Below are positions 39,604 through 48,051 of a DNA stretch of 60,758 nt, piece by piece. The stretch lies in IMG/VR virus record IMGVR_UViG_3300037520_000795, positions 1 through 60,758 of that record; one strand, given 5' to 3'. Source of the stretch: a virus. The translations under genes and the position numbers were made by a program. The notes under the pieces are model-generated. The model worked only from the letters and a program-made list of their open reading frames with translations, was not told the DNA's origin and ran no database searches. Position 1 is the first letter of the stretch, and each line of letters starts with the position of its first letter.

Positions 39604-40000
39604 CGAAAAAAGGATTTGGAGGTGGGGCGTGAGTGAGCAGATGCAACGTATTCACGACAAGATCGCGGAGTGCGACCGAGAGGCCGAGTTGCGCGGATGG
39701 GACACTTCCGGTTTTCCGCGGTTGTGGTTTGCGGCGTTGTCTCGCGTGGCTGGGCTGGACCTGCAAGAGCGCCGGAGAAAAGCGCGACACCCGGCCGACG
39801 GTTCGATTCCGTTGCCAGTCACGCGAGACACTTCGCCTGGGATTTGCGAGCTTCAGCAGCAGAACGACGAACTGCAAGCCGAGATCGCCCGGCTCCGCGA
39901 GTCTTTGGCGATTTTTGTCCACGCTCACGCGACTGGAAACATCGTGCCGCCGCACCTTGAAGCCGCAGCGAAAGAACTGGTGAAGGAGGTGGGGAAGTGA
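39593..40000 (+). CDS. hypothetical protein with a coiled coil
   Basis: 135 aa from GTG 39593. Basic helix (QMQRIHDKIAECDREAELRG), a hydrophobic patch (FPRLWFAALSRVAGLDL), then coiled coil (ELQQQNDELQAEIARLRESL). Unknown function. Confidence 0.58.
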   Translation: MSDNEKRIWRWGVSEQMQRIHDKIAECDREAELRGWDTSGFPRLWFAALSRVAGLDLQERRRKARHPADGSIPLPVTRDTSPGICELQQQNDELQAEIARLRESLAIFVHAHATGNIVPPHLEAAAKELVKEVGK

Positions 40001-40104
40001 AACTCTTACTTCGGCTTGTGAGTGCGGCCCTGCTGGTCGTAGGCGCTGTTACGGTGTGCGTGTGGGTGTGGGTTGTGTTCATGCTGTCGATGGCAGGGAG
40101 ATGA
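39997..40104 (+). CDS. 35-aa membrane micro-protein
   Basis: GTG 39997 (GTGA overlap), TGA 40104. A signal-anchor-like segment (LVSAALLVVGAVTVCVWVWV). Coupled to both neighbours. Confidence 0.55.
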   Translation: MKLLLRLVSAALLVVGAVTVCVWVWVVFMLSMAGR

Positions 40105-40649
40105 CTATGAGTTGCGACTGGTGCGAACGTCCCGTCGGAGCAAGTCACGCAGTCACGTGCCCGCTGAAGGGATATGTAACCGAGCCTGCGGCACCTTCGG
40201 AAGGAGGAACTGGCGATGAGATCGCCAAGCTCCGTGCCGAGATCGCCCGGCTCCGCAAAACCGCCGACGGACAGATCCGGTCCCGCGTTGCCGAGGACAT
40301 CGCCGTCGAGTCAGCCTGGGAGCGATGCGGTATCACGCCGCACTGGCCCGACGACGAGGCAGGAAGCATTGTCAGTCACGCGGAATCGATGGCGATGGAG
40401 ATCGCCCGGCTCCGCGAGGAGCGGCGGTGGATTCCGGTGGGCGAGAGGTTGCCGGAACACGGCGATAGCGTCTGGGTGTTCGACGGCACTGACGTTGTCA
40501 TTGGCGAATACTGGGGTACATGGCAGTCCTACGGTGCGTCCTGTGACGGCGAGGGGCTCAATAGCGAGACCCTCCTTGGCATCACGCACTGGACGGAGAT
40601 TCGGAAGCCGTCCCCGCCGTTACCAAACGCAAACCGGCTTGCGGATTGA
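40101..40649 (+). CDS. DUF551-domain protein
   Basis: 182 aa from ATG 40101 (ATGA overlap; 40107 is an alternative). The N-terminus has Cys pairs (SCDWCERPVG, VTCPLKG), then a coiled coil (EIAKLRAEIARLRKT), and a C-terminal DUF551 pattern: WIPVGERLPEHGDSVWVF then YWGTW and ITHWTEIRKPSPP. DUF551 is common in phages and prophages, function unknown. Confidence 0.72.
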   Translation: MTMSCDWCERPVGASHAVTCPLKGYVTEPAAPSEGGTGDEIAKLRAEIARLRKTADGQIRSRVAEDIAVESAWERCGITPHWPDDEAGSIVSHAESMAMEIARLREERRWIPVGERLPEHGDSVWVFDGTDVVIGEYWGTWQSYGASCDGEGLNSETLLGITHWTEIRKPSPPLPNANRLAD

Positions 40650-40686
40650 GGCTTTGGGGACATTGGTAGGGTAGGAGCACCCCCCC

Positions 40687-41481
40687 ATGTCATGCCCTAC
40701 CCACTCTTGCAACTGCTGCAAGGGAGCCTGCTGCTGCGGTCGACACACCTGCACGCAGCTAAAGTGCGACGAGTGCGAAAGCACCACCTCCGTCACCTCG
40801 ACCAAGGGGTACGGACTGTTCATGGGGTACGGCCAAATCTGTGCCGACCATGACTCTGGGTCGCCGCCGTCCTACTACCCGTACTGCGACCGGCCTGTTG
40901 GCTGGTGTTGCAACAAGGCCACGGGTTCGTGTGCCCGCGATTCCGTAAACGGGCCGACAATCTCCCAGTGTGAGTGCTACCGGGAGAAGGGCTTGCCGCC
41001 GACCATTGAGTGGCAGGCCAACCCGTTTTGCGAAGACCCCACGCAGCCGTGCTGCCCATACGGCGTGTGCTGCTACACCAACGGCACATGCGGCAACGAG
41101 ACGAAGTGCATGTGCGAGTACCTGGGGGGCAACTTCCTTGAGGCTGGCGAGGAGAACGTCTGCGACACGGGGGCCTGCTGTTCGGGGACGACCTGCACGG
41201 TGCGGACCAAGTGTGCATGCTCCGTGATCGGCGGGGCGACGTTCAAGGGTTACGGGACGACCTGTAGCCCAAACCCATGCACCACATGCTCCCTGGACTC
41301 CGACTGTCCAGAGGGTGCGGCCAAGTGCTGCAACGGCACGTGCATCCCATCGGAGTGCTGCGTCATCGCCATCTCCACCACGTGCCCGGCAACCTGCAAT
41401 CTTGGGTGTACGCTTATCACTTCCGGCCCAAATGCCGGGAAGTACAACTGCTTCCGCAACGACTGCAACCCACTGCCATGA
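40687..41481 (+). CDS. Cys-rich repeat protein
   Basis: 264 aa with about 45 Cys (17%). Repeats of the form CC-x-GxC-x-C followed by GG-x-GxG-x-C (for example GACCSGTTC and GGATFKGYGTTC). Such Cys-knot-like repeats resemble proteins I associate with planctomycetes. No signal peptide is visible, so disulfide formation would need export or lysis. The next gene carries a small Cys cluster, supporting a shared host theme. Confidence 0.72.
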   Translation: MSCPTHSCNCCKGACCCGRHTCTQLKCDECESTTSVTSTKGYGLFMGYGQICADHDSGSPPSYYPYCDRPVGWCCNKATGSCARDSVNGPTISQCECYREKGLPPTIEWQANPFCEDPTQPCCPYGVCCYTNGTCGNETKCMCEYLGGNFLEAGEENVCDTGACCSGTTCTVRTKCACSVIGGATFKGYGTTCSPNPCTTCSLDSDCPEGAAKCCNGTCIPSECCVIAISTTCPATCNLGCTLITSGPNAGKYNCFRNDCNPLP

Positions 41482-42011
41482 ACCCAATCTGGTCTTCGCC
41501 GGTCTACCTCCAAGAGCGTGCCCGCCAACGCGGGTACGCCTACGACGAGGTGACCCCGTGCATCGTCGAGGTCAAGGACGGGATGATCCTGGTGGACGTC
41601 GATCACCCGGCCTACCCCCTCCACCCCAAGCCTGGGTTCCACGAAAAGGCCACCGCCGCCCTACGGGCTGAGTCCGAAGCCCGGCAAGCCGCCTTGGACA
41701 AGGAGCGTGGTGCCAAGGGGCCAGGGACGGAACTCAAGCGGATGCTGCGGATGGTGGGGATCACAGCCACCCCCAACTGCTCCTGCAACGCACGGGCCGA
41801 GGAAATGGACACCCAGGGGTGCCTGTGGTGCCTCAAGAACACCGACAAAATCGTTGGTTGGCTCAAGGAAGAGGCTGACAAACGGCAATTGCCGTTCAGC
41901 CACGCTGGTGCAAGGGCACTTGTTTATGCGGCCGTTGCTCGGGCTGGGGCCAAGTCGACGGTGCGGAAGTTGATTCCTGGCAAGAAGGGGAAGGCCGATG
42001 CCAAGTCTTGA
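41478..42011 (+). CDS. protein with GPGTELKRML-type Cys-cluster domain
   Basis: 177 aa from ATG 41478 (ATGA overlap with the Cys-rich gene). Residues ~85-150 have GPGTELKRMLRMVGI, NCSCNARAEEMD and GCLWCLKNTDKIVGWLKEEA, then a helix FSHAGARALVYAAVARAG. This Cys-x-Cys...C-x-x-C domain recurs in planctomycete genomes in my memory, function unknown. The start is strand-rich (CIVEVKDGMILVDVDH). Confidence 0.62.
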   Translation: MNPIWSSPVYLQERARQRGYAYDEVTPCIVEVKDGMILVDVDHPAYPLHPKPGFHEKATAALRAESEARQAALDKERGAKGPGTELKRMLRMVGITATPNCSCNARAEEMDTQGCLWCLKNTDKIVGWLKEEADKRQLPFSHAGARALVYAAVARAGAKSTVRKLIPGKKGKADAKS

Positions 42012-42558
42012 GGAAACAGCCAAGCGGTTTGGGATCGACCCAATCAAGGTGCCCGACCGGCAGAAGCTGACCGAAGCTGTCATTCAAGCTCGGGCTGGCG
42101 GCGACGTCCCGAAGGAAATCGCCCTCGTTGCCCCAGAGCCCCCAGCCGCTCCCGCCGATCCGCCTCCTGCCGCACCGCCCCCGCCACCCGCTGGCAACAA
42201 CCAGCAAGCCAGGGCAATGAACCAAGCCCACTCGGTGGTGTACGGGGCTCCGGTCATCGACCCGACGCACATGAGCAACCTCATGGAGAGCCAGCGGTCG
42301 CTCAGCAAGACCGAGTCGTACATCGCCAAGGAGAACGAGTCTCGGGTCGAGCAACTCAAGGAGGAGGCCGAACGCCAGCATGAGAAGGAGATGCTGGCCA
42401 TGAAGCAGCAGGGCAGGGACAGGGAGTCCTCCTTGATCGACCGGCTTGGCAAGGAGTCGTCTCGCGGTGGCTCGCTTCGCGTCTGGGACCCCGCAAGCAA
42501 GTCCTGGAAGTACGGCAACAAACTCCAGGTTGGCCGTGGCGGGGCAAGGCTCACATGA
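41998..42558 (+). CDS. hypothetical virion-region protein
   Basis: 186 aa, overlapping the previous gene by 14 bp. A Pro/Ala-rich linker (residues ~42-65) joins a short N-terminal helix to a charged coiled coil (ESRVEQLKEEAERQHEKEML) and a C-terminal LRVWDPASKSWKYGNKL. No known family; the start of the effector/scaffold block. Confidence 0.6.
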   Translation: MPSLEETAKRFGIDPIKVPDRQKLTEAVIQARAGGDVPKEIALVAPEPPAAPADPPPAAPPPPPAGNNQQARAMNQAHSVVYGAPVIDPTHMSNLMESQRSLSKTESYIAKENESRVEQLKEEAERQHEKEMLAMKQQGRDRESSLIDRLGKESSRGGSLRVWDPASKSWKYGNKLQVGRGGARLT

Positions 42559-43244
42559 ACCCACTCAACGCCGCCAGTCGATTTCTTGTCGACCGAATCG
42601 CGGATGTAGCCAACGCCGCTGCAACACGCGTCGGTGGTGGCAATCGCACGCGGGCCATGCTGGCTGCTCGCCGTGGCATCAATGTTCTACCGCTCCCAGG
42701 TTCTGGGGCGGAAAGGCAGGCTGTCCTGGACAACCCGGCACTCTCGCCCAGTGTCGCCTATCGGCTGAAAAACAACTTCATCTCTGGCGGGTTCGTTCCT
42801 GGCGACCGGCAAACGTCCAACATTGGAACGGCCATCTACCCGGAAGGCAACAACGCCCTCAGAGACCATGAGATCAACCACGGGTACTGGGAGGCGGCTG
42901 TACGCGACCCGACCGACATGCCAGCGTTCATGCGGTGGTTGGTAGGCCGCGTGAAGGAAGCGGCCCCCGGCGATGAGTACAGGAGGGCCGAGGCCACTCG
43001 CAATCTGTTCAACGAGATCGCCGCCCAGATGCGAGGGGGCCGCAATTTCACGGACATCCCCGCCGAGACGTACGCACGCCTGCACGCGAACAACCCAGAG
43101 CTTGCCGAGGCGTACCGTGCCTTCGGTCGATTCCAGGCTGGGGCCGAGGGAATGGCTGGGGGGGCAATCGGAGGCGTGTTGGGTGCCTCTGCTGGACTCG
43201 GCATAGACACGCTCGGTGGTCTTCTTGACGATTCGGAGATGTGA
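42555..43244 (+). CDS. NPLN-tagged protein with HExxH zincin-like motif
   Basis: 229 aa, ATGA overlap at the start. N-terminus MNPLNAASRFLVDRIADV matches the short tag of the following genes. A zincin signature H105-E-I-N-H109 lies in a helix after a hydrophobic-charged stretch, with a later acidic helix (FNEIAAQM) that could supply a third ligand. C-terminal Gly/Ala-rich hydrophobic helix (GGAIGGVLGASAGLGID). A metallopeptidase-like effector or internal protein is inferred. Confidence 0.6.
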   Translation: MNPLNAASRFLVDRIADVANAAATRVGGGNRTRAMLAARRGINVLPLPGSGAERQAVLDNPALSPSVAYRLKNNFISGGFVPGDRQTSNIGTAIYPEGNNALRDHEINHGYWEAAVRDPTDMPAFMRWLVGRVKEAAPGDEYRRAEATRNLFNEIAAQMRGGRNFTDIPAETYARLHANNPELAEAYRAFGRFQAGAEGMAGGAIGGVLGASAGLGIDTLGGLLDDSEM

Positions 43245-44194
43245 TGCCTGCATTTGCTGGACCACTCAAGTCCGGGTACATCCCGGCGGCAGCCGCTGGA
43301 CCGAACATCCCCTGGCTGGTGGATGACGCCAAGCAGAAGATTGCTGTCCAGAGGCCGGTGGAGTTGCCGAGCCTAGCCAGCCGGATGTTCCATCACCCTG
43401 GCGTCTTGGGATACGCCATGCGTGACCAGGATGAGTACAACGACGCCGTCAGGCACGACCTCCTCGTCAAGCGTCTTCGGGAGATTCGCGACCAGTTCCC
43501 GAACGAGTTCGCCAACACCAACGCTGGCACAGGTCCAGATGGCAAGCCCATCCAGTGGGGCGATGTCCCGCTGGACCAAGACACCACTCCGTCGCCGTAC
43601 AAGTGGCGTGGAATCTCTGCCCCCGGCCAGCCGATGCGAGAGGGGTCTGACTGGCTTCGATCGGTGTTCTCAATCCCGCAGAACGCCGTCCGGGTGATGG
43701 GCGGAAGCGTCAACCAAGCCAAGGCCGAGAGCGACATGGCCAAGGGGTTGGACACCGCACTCATGGGCATCCCCTCCATGATCCAAGGCAAGGACGCCAA
43801 CCCAGAGTGGTCGGGTGACAAGGAGCGTCCCTTTGCTGCCCTGGAGCGACTGACGGAATACCCGGAATCGCAGGGGCTCCTGGAAGCCAAGCCTTCCAAT
43901 TCCGATGAGGCGAGGGACGGAATCACCTCGTTTGGCCAAGCCTTCGTGGACATCGGTGCCCCCGAGAACACGGCCACCTACATGGTTGGCGGTCTTCTCG
44001 ATGGCCTGACCGACCCATTCCCGCTTGGTCCAGCGGCTTTCCGATCGGCCATGGCCAAGCAGTACGGCAAAGCTGCTATCCAAGCCGCCGCCGAGTTTGG
44101 CCCCAACCTTGGAGCCAGCTATGTCGCAGCCCCCCGCAAGCCAGTCGCGCCGCCAGAACCCGTTGTCCATAAGCACTGGTCGGAGTACCACTGA
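43244..44194 (+). CDS. unknown protein in the effector cassette
   Basis: 316 aa from ATG 43244 (a GTG at 43241 overlaps). Pro-rich start (AGPNIPWLVDDAKQKIA), helices (NDAVRHDLLVKRLREIR), a basic to acidic core (PFAALERLTEYPESQGLL) and a hydrophobic Gly/Phe stretch (YMVGGLLDGLTDPFPLG). No recognised family. Its end overlaps the first MPNPLNRA gene. Confidence 0.6.
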   Translation: MPAFAGPLKSGYIPAAAAGPNIPWLVDDAKQKIAVQRPVELPSLASRMFHHPGVLGYAMRDQDEYNDAVRHDLLVKRLREIRDQFPNEFANTNAGTGPDGKPIQWGDVPLDQDTTPSPYKWRGISAPGQPMREGSDWLRSVFSIPQNAVRVMGGSVNQAKAESDMAKGLDTALMGIPSMIQGKDANPEWSGDKERPFAALERLTEYPESQGLLEAKPSNSDEARDGITSFGQAFVDIGAPENTATYMVGGLLDGLTDPFPLGPAAFRSAMAKQYGKAAIQAAAEFGPNLGASYVAAPRKPVAPPEPVVHKHWSEYH

Positions 44195-44775
44195 TGCCGA
44201 ACCCGCTGAACCGCGCAATGGCAATAGCGTCTAAGGTGGTTGGGGAACTCCCTGTCGGGAAAGTACTTCCGCCTCCACCGCCGCCCCCTCCCGCTCCTGC
44301 CAGGGCGTTCCATCAAGCAGAGGCACCTGCTGCGAACTCTCGTCTTGACGAAGTTCTTGCTGCCGTGCAGCGAGCCATTTCCAAGCAGCCTGTTCCGGAA
44401 GGCCACTCTCGGCTGTATCGGTACGGCCCAGTGCCTGCTGACGCGTCTGGCGACGGCACGCGAACAGTGTTCGGTAAAACGTATACGCCAGAGGAGTGGG
44501 ACAAGTACCTCGCTTCTAAAGGAATACGAAACACAGAGCCGACCGGCGCTCGCGGACGGTGGTTTACGGACGTCCCAGAAGAACTTGACTACTACGTCAA
44601 GGACGCAGCTTTTCCAAAGCCCCTGTATGCCGTGGACGTTCCATCCGCAAGGCTTCCAGACATAAACGTGTCGCGCACCCCGTACTCAGAAAGTTCATCG
44701 AACCACGCGCGTGAGTTTGTGGTGCCTGACGAATACCTGACGCAAGCAAGGCGGCTTCTTGAGGGACGCCAGTAA
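44194..44775 (+). CDS. NPLNRA-tagged ADP-ribosyltransferase-like protein
   Basis: 193 aa, TGATG overlap. Begins MPNPLNRAMAIASKVVGE, then a Pro linker (PPPPPPPPAPARAF). The C-terminal half has an ART-like layout: SRLYRYGPVP (Arg strand), GRWFTDVPEELDYYV, LYAVDVPSARLPDI and REFVVPDEYL. Catalytic residues cannot be fixed from sequence alone. Predicted effector acting inside the host. Confidence 0.5.
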   Translation: MPNPLNRAMAIASKVVGELPVGKVLPPPPPPPPAPARAFHQAEAPAANSRLDEVLAAVQRAISKQPVPEGHSRLYRYGPVPADASGDGTRTVFGKTYTPEEWDKYLASKGIRNTEPTGARGRWFTDVPEELDYYVKDAAFPKPLYAVDVPSARLPDINVSRTPYSESSSNHAREFVVPDEYLTQARRLLEGRQ

Positions 44776-45362
44776 TGCCGAACCCACTGAACCGAGCGGT
44801 CGGGCAGCTTGATGGGCTTCTGGCAAGGCTGGCTGGGTACAGCACACGCTCGCCTCGCGTCCACTCTGGCGTGAGGTTCAATCCGGCTGACGGTCTTGGC
44901 GGAACCCCCGACGCCGCCAACATTGACTACCGTGGCTTCCAGGCGTACATGACACCGGCTGAGTTCCTTGGGCTGAACCCGGCAAGGAATTATCCGTACG
45001 ACCATGTCCAGGAAGCCATCCGGTCTGGCCAGGAAATCAGCACGCCCATGCTGATGGTCGACCGACTCCCGAAAGGCGAGGGCTGGAAGGTGGTGGGGCA
45101 CGAAGGCCGTGGACGCATGATGTCGTTGGCCGAGCAATCCCCGGACTCCCTGTTCCCCGTTGGCGTCCACCCGTACGGAGAAGTTCGGGCCAGGAACCTT
45201 ACGCCCGACGACTTGTTCCGAGCTATCAAGCCCGAGATGGACAACTCGCGGTCTGTTGCTGTGCCGAGGATGGCAATCCTGAACAAGACGCCATACGTTC
45301 GCCCTGGGCTTGGTGACGACGAGGCCGTGGTCCGTGCTCTCCTTGAGATGCTGGGGGAATAA
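44775..45362 (+). CDS. NPLNRA-tagged ParB-like protein
   Basis: 195 aa, TAATG overlaps at both ends. Begins MPNPLNRAVGQLDGLLAR. The middle has AYMTPAEFLGLNPARN, then STPMLMVDRLPKG and VVGHEGRGRMMSLAEQ, which resemble the ParB-like nucleotide/DNA-binding fold of phages (the HEGRxR motif). Possible DNA or nucleotide effector. No nuclease residue can be assigned. Confidence 0.58.
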   Translation: MPNPLNRAVGQLDGLLARLAGYSTRSPRVHSGVRFNPADGLGGTPDAANIDYRGFQAYMTPAEFLGLNPARNYPYDHVQEAIRSGQEISTPMLMVDRLPKGEGWKVVGHEGRGRMMSLAEQSPDSLFPVGVHPYGEVRARNLTPDDLFRAIKPEMDNSRSVAVPRMAILNKTPYVRPGLGDDEAVVRALLEMLGE

Positions 45363-45949
45363 TGCCGAACCCACTGAACCGAGCGATGAACGTGGCGAAG
45401 TCGGTTGTTGATGCAGCCATGGCACCGGCCGCACGCAAAGTAGACCCGGCGTCCCTGCCTCCTATCCCGGAAGACTATGTGCGACTGACGCACAACACAT
45501 CTCGGGTTGATCCGTTCCAGGCCGGTGCCCCGTTCCGCTATGCCGGTGAAATCATCGACAGCAGCACGGACTCGTTCACCAACAACGAACAGGTCGCCAA
45601 CTGGGTCAGCCAAGGCAAGCGAGACAGCTTCGGCCCGCTCACCTTGCTGATGGACATGCCGATCGACGAGCACAACAAGAGGATGTGGCGGTTCGGGTGG
45701 AGTGGGTACAAGCCCGTGCCAAACAGCAACATCATCGGCCACATCGACGAGGCAGGGAAGTTCGTCCCACTCAAGGTCGACACGACCAACGCCGACCAGT
45801 ATTCGGGTCGTCTGTATCGCGAGTCAAAGGAGTCTGACTACGTTCGGCGTCTTCTCAAAGACATGGACGACGCCATTCTCGACGACTACAACCCGATCCC
45901 GCCGCCCGTCAAATACATCAGACCGCCCGGCGACCCGGACGTTTTCTAG
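45362..45949 (+). CDS. NPLNRA-tagged protein, possible ADP-ribosyltransferase fold
   Basis: 195 aa, TAATG overlap. Begins MPNPLNRAMNVAKSVVDA. The core (YVRLTHNTSRVDPFQAG, STDSFTNNEQVANWV, PLTLLMDMPIDEHN) looks like a mini ART-type domain with strand-helix order, but motifs are weaker than in the next gene. Separated from it by a 13-bp gap with AAGGAG. Confidence 0.45.
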   Translation: MPNPLNRAMNVAKSVVDAAMAPAARKVDPASLPPIPEDYVRLTHNTSRVDPFQAGAPFRYAGEIIDSSTDSFTNNEQVANWVSQGKRDSFGPLTLLMDMPIDEHNKRMWRFGWSGYKPVPNSNIIGHIDEAGKFVPLKVDTTNADQYSGRLYRESKESDYVRRLLKDMDDAILDDYNPIPPPVKYIRPPGDPDVF

Positions 45950-45962
45950 GCAAGGAGCGTCA

Positions 45963-46928
45963 ATGCCCAACCCGCTCAACCGTGCGGTCGACATGGCTGG
46001 TGATGCAGTCCGCAAGATCATCGCCTACCACGGCTCTCCGCACAACTTCGACAGGTTTGATGCCAGCAAGATCGACACTGGCGAGGGCGTTCAGGCATTT
46101 GGTCACGGCCTGTATTTTGCGGGCAACGAAAGCACGGGGCAGTACTACCGCGACACGCTTGGTGGCCAAAAGATCGTTGACTACCTCGACGGGAATCCGC
46201 TCGACAGAAGCGAATACGCCAAGTATGCAACTGGCGAGGTCGCATACCCGAGCATTGACACTGAGCAGGGGGTGCTTGCAAGACTGCTTTCGACTCCAGG
46301 GTTTCCGATTCAAGGCTCGTCCTCATTGCTGGACCGGCAGATAAAGAGAATCGAAACGCCATCAAGGAGACACTCAAACTCGCTGGCCTTGCGGTTAATG
46401 GGCACCCCGTGGGAAAGCGCTTCGGTCGATGAGCTAAAAGCAGCCAGAGACATTGCGGCAAATCTAGAGAGCCGCACATCTAGCGTGCGTTCCCCGGCAG
46501 GAGTCATGTACCAAGTAGAGATTGGGCATCCGGAGTCATCTCTTCTGGATTGGGATGCGCCAATGAGTCAACAGCCCCTGCCTGTTCGCCGGGCGTTTGG
46601 TGACTCGGGCATGGACCTTCCTGGAGACGGACGCAGGGTTTACATGGACGCGGTCACGCGATTGGGGGAGGGCTTTGACGATGATGCGACTGGATTTTTG
46701 GCTGGCAAGGCTGCTGCCGAAGAGTTGCTTTCCGAGGGAATACCGGGCATCAAGTACCTAGACGGAATGTCTCGCAATCTTGGGGCAGGCAGCCGCAACT
46801 ACGTCATGTTTCCCGGCACCGAGGACTCCATCACCATCCTCCGCAAGTACGGTTTACTGCCCGCCGTAGGGGTCGGAGCGGCCTCCGCAGGGAGTGCCAT
46901 GCAAAATCCTGCGCAAGATTCGCAGTAG
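45963..46928 (+). CDS. NPLNRA-tagged ADP-ribosyltransferase (ART-PolyVal-like)
   Basis: 321 aa from ATG 45963 (AAGGAG upstream). Begins MPNPLNRAVDMAGDAVRK. The core has IAYHGSPHNFDRFD, GEGVQAFGHGLYFAGN and GQYYRDTLGG, the pattern of the ART domain of phage polyvalent proteins, plus YMDAVTRLGEGFDDD, PGIKYLDG and NYVMFPG. A polyvalent-protein-like ART suggests a toxin or host-target modification. Last gene of the cassette. Confidence 0.7.
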   Translation: MPNPLNRAVDMAGDAVRKIIAYHGSPHNFDRFDASKIDTGEGVQAFGHGLYFAGNESTGQYYRDTLGGQKIVDYLDGNPLDRSEYAKYATGEVAYPSIDTEQGVLARLLSTPGFPIQGSSSLLDRQIKRIETPSRRHSNSLALRLMGTPWESASVDELKAARDIAANLESRTSSVRSPAGVMYQVEIGHPESSLLDWDAPMSQQPLPVRRAFGDSGMDLPGDGRRVYMDAVTRLGEGFDDDATGFLAGKAAAEELLSEGIPGIKYLDGMSRNLGAGSRNYVMFPGTEDSITILRKYGLLPAVGVGAASAGSAMQNPAQDSQ

Positions 46929-46978
46929 CTGGACATTAGGCAGGTAGGAACCAATCCCCCCGAAAGGATTCCAAGCCA

Positions 46979-48049
46979 ATGTCCATCGAAGACTCCATCA
47001 CTTCCGACGCGACGAGCGAATCGCTCGGCTCCCAGGATGCCGGTGTTTCCGGTTTCTCTGGGGCTGACGCTGGCTCGCAGGCCCCGCAGTCGAACGACCA
47101 ATCGGCCGGTTCTTCTGCCGGTGGCTTCAGTACTCCGTACGAAGCGTTCCGGCATCTCCCCGACTTTCAGGGCAAGGACGACCTTGCGATCGCGCGGGAC
47201 TTGTACAAGGCCCATGCGGAGCGGCAGGAGCTTTCCCGGCAACTCAACCAGTTTCAGACGTTGCTTCCGGCCACGCAGGACTACGTTCGCCATGAGCGTG
47301 AGTTCCAGGCGTGGAAGCAAGCCCAGGCCGAAGCGGCGCGGCCCAGGGCTCCGGAGCAGCCGAAGTGGTGGAATCCGCCGAAGGTCGAGGATTCGTGGAA
47401 GAGTTACATCGTCCGCGATCCCCAGACCGGGAGGGAGGTGATCTCGCCTGACGCCCCGTACGAAGCCCAGCAGGCTCTGCGTCAATACCAGAGCTACACG
47501 GCTGACTTCGTCCGACGCTTCGCCACCGACCCCGAGTCGACGCTGAAGCCGTTCGTGGAGCAGGTCGCCGTCCAGAAGGCCCAGGAGATGGTGCAGAACC
47601 ATCTCAACCAGTACGCCACCACGAACTACGTCCAGGACCTGAACCGGCAGAACGCGGACTGGCTCTACGACGACCAGGGCCGCACGACCCAGGCCGGTCA
47701 GGCGATCTCGCACTACATCAACGAAGCCGCCAGCATGGGCATCCAATCGGCCCAGGACCGTTGGCGGTACGCGACGGGCTCGCTCCAGCGTGACCTGCTC
47801 GCGGCCCAATACCAGCGAGTCATGGCTGGCCAGCAGGCCCCCCAGGCTCAGCCGCAATCCATCCCGCAGGCCCCAGTGGGCGTCCAGCAGCAGGACGACG
47901 CCGCGGCTCGCGACATGCAGTTTCTTCGGGAACGGGCGATGCACGCCCCGAACCGAAGTGGTGGCTCAACTGAACCGAGGGCACCGCGCCCCCGGCAGAG
48001 TTTCAATGATCGACTTCGCTCCCAACTTGAGCATGACGGAGTAATCTGA
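46979..48049 (+). CDS. head scaffold-like protein
   Basis: 356 aa. Ser/Gly/Ala-rich start, then coiled-coil helices (DDLAIARDLYKAHAERQELS, QALRQYQSYTADFVRRFA) and a Gln/Ala/Pro tail ending in basic helix (PRQSFNDRLRSQLEHDGVI). Lies directly before the capsid gene with a 2-bp gap, as scaffolds do. No protease motif. Confidence 0.7.
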   Translation: MSIEDSITSDATSESLGSQDAGVSGFSGADAGSQAPQSNDQSAGSSAGGFSTPYEAFRHLPDFQGKDDLAIARDLYKAHAERQELSRQLNQFQTLLPATQDYVRHEREFQAWKQAQAEAARPRAPEQPKWWNPPKVEDSWKSYIVRDPQTGREVISPDAPYEAQQALRQYQSYTADFVRRFATDPESTLKPFVEQVAVQKAQEMVQNHLNQYATTNYVQDLNRQNADWLYDDQGRTTQAGQAISHYINEAASMGIQSAQDRWRYATGSLQRDLLAAQYQRVMAGQQAPQAQPQSIPQAPVGVQQQDDAAARDMQFLRERAMHAPNRSGGSTEPRAPRPRQSFNDRLRSQLEHDGVI

Positions 48050-48051
48050 CA

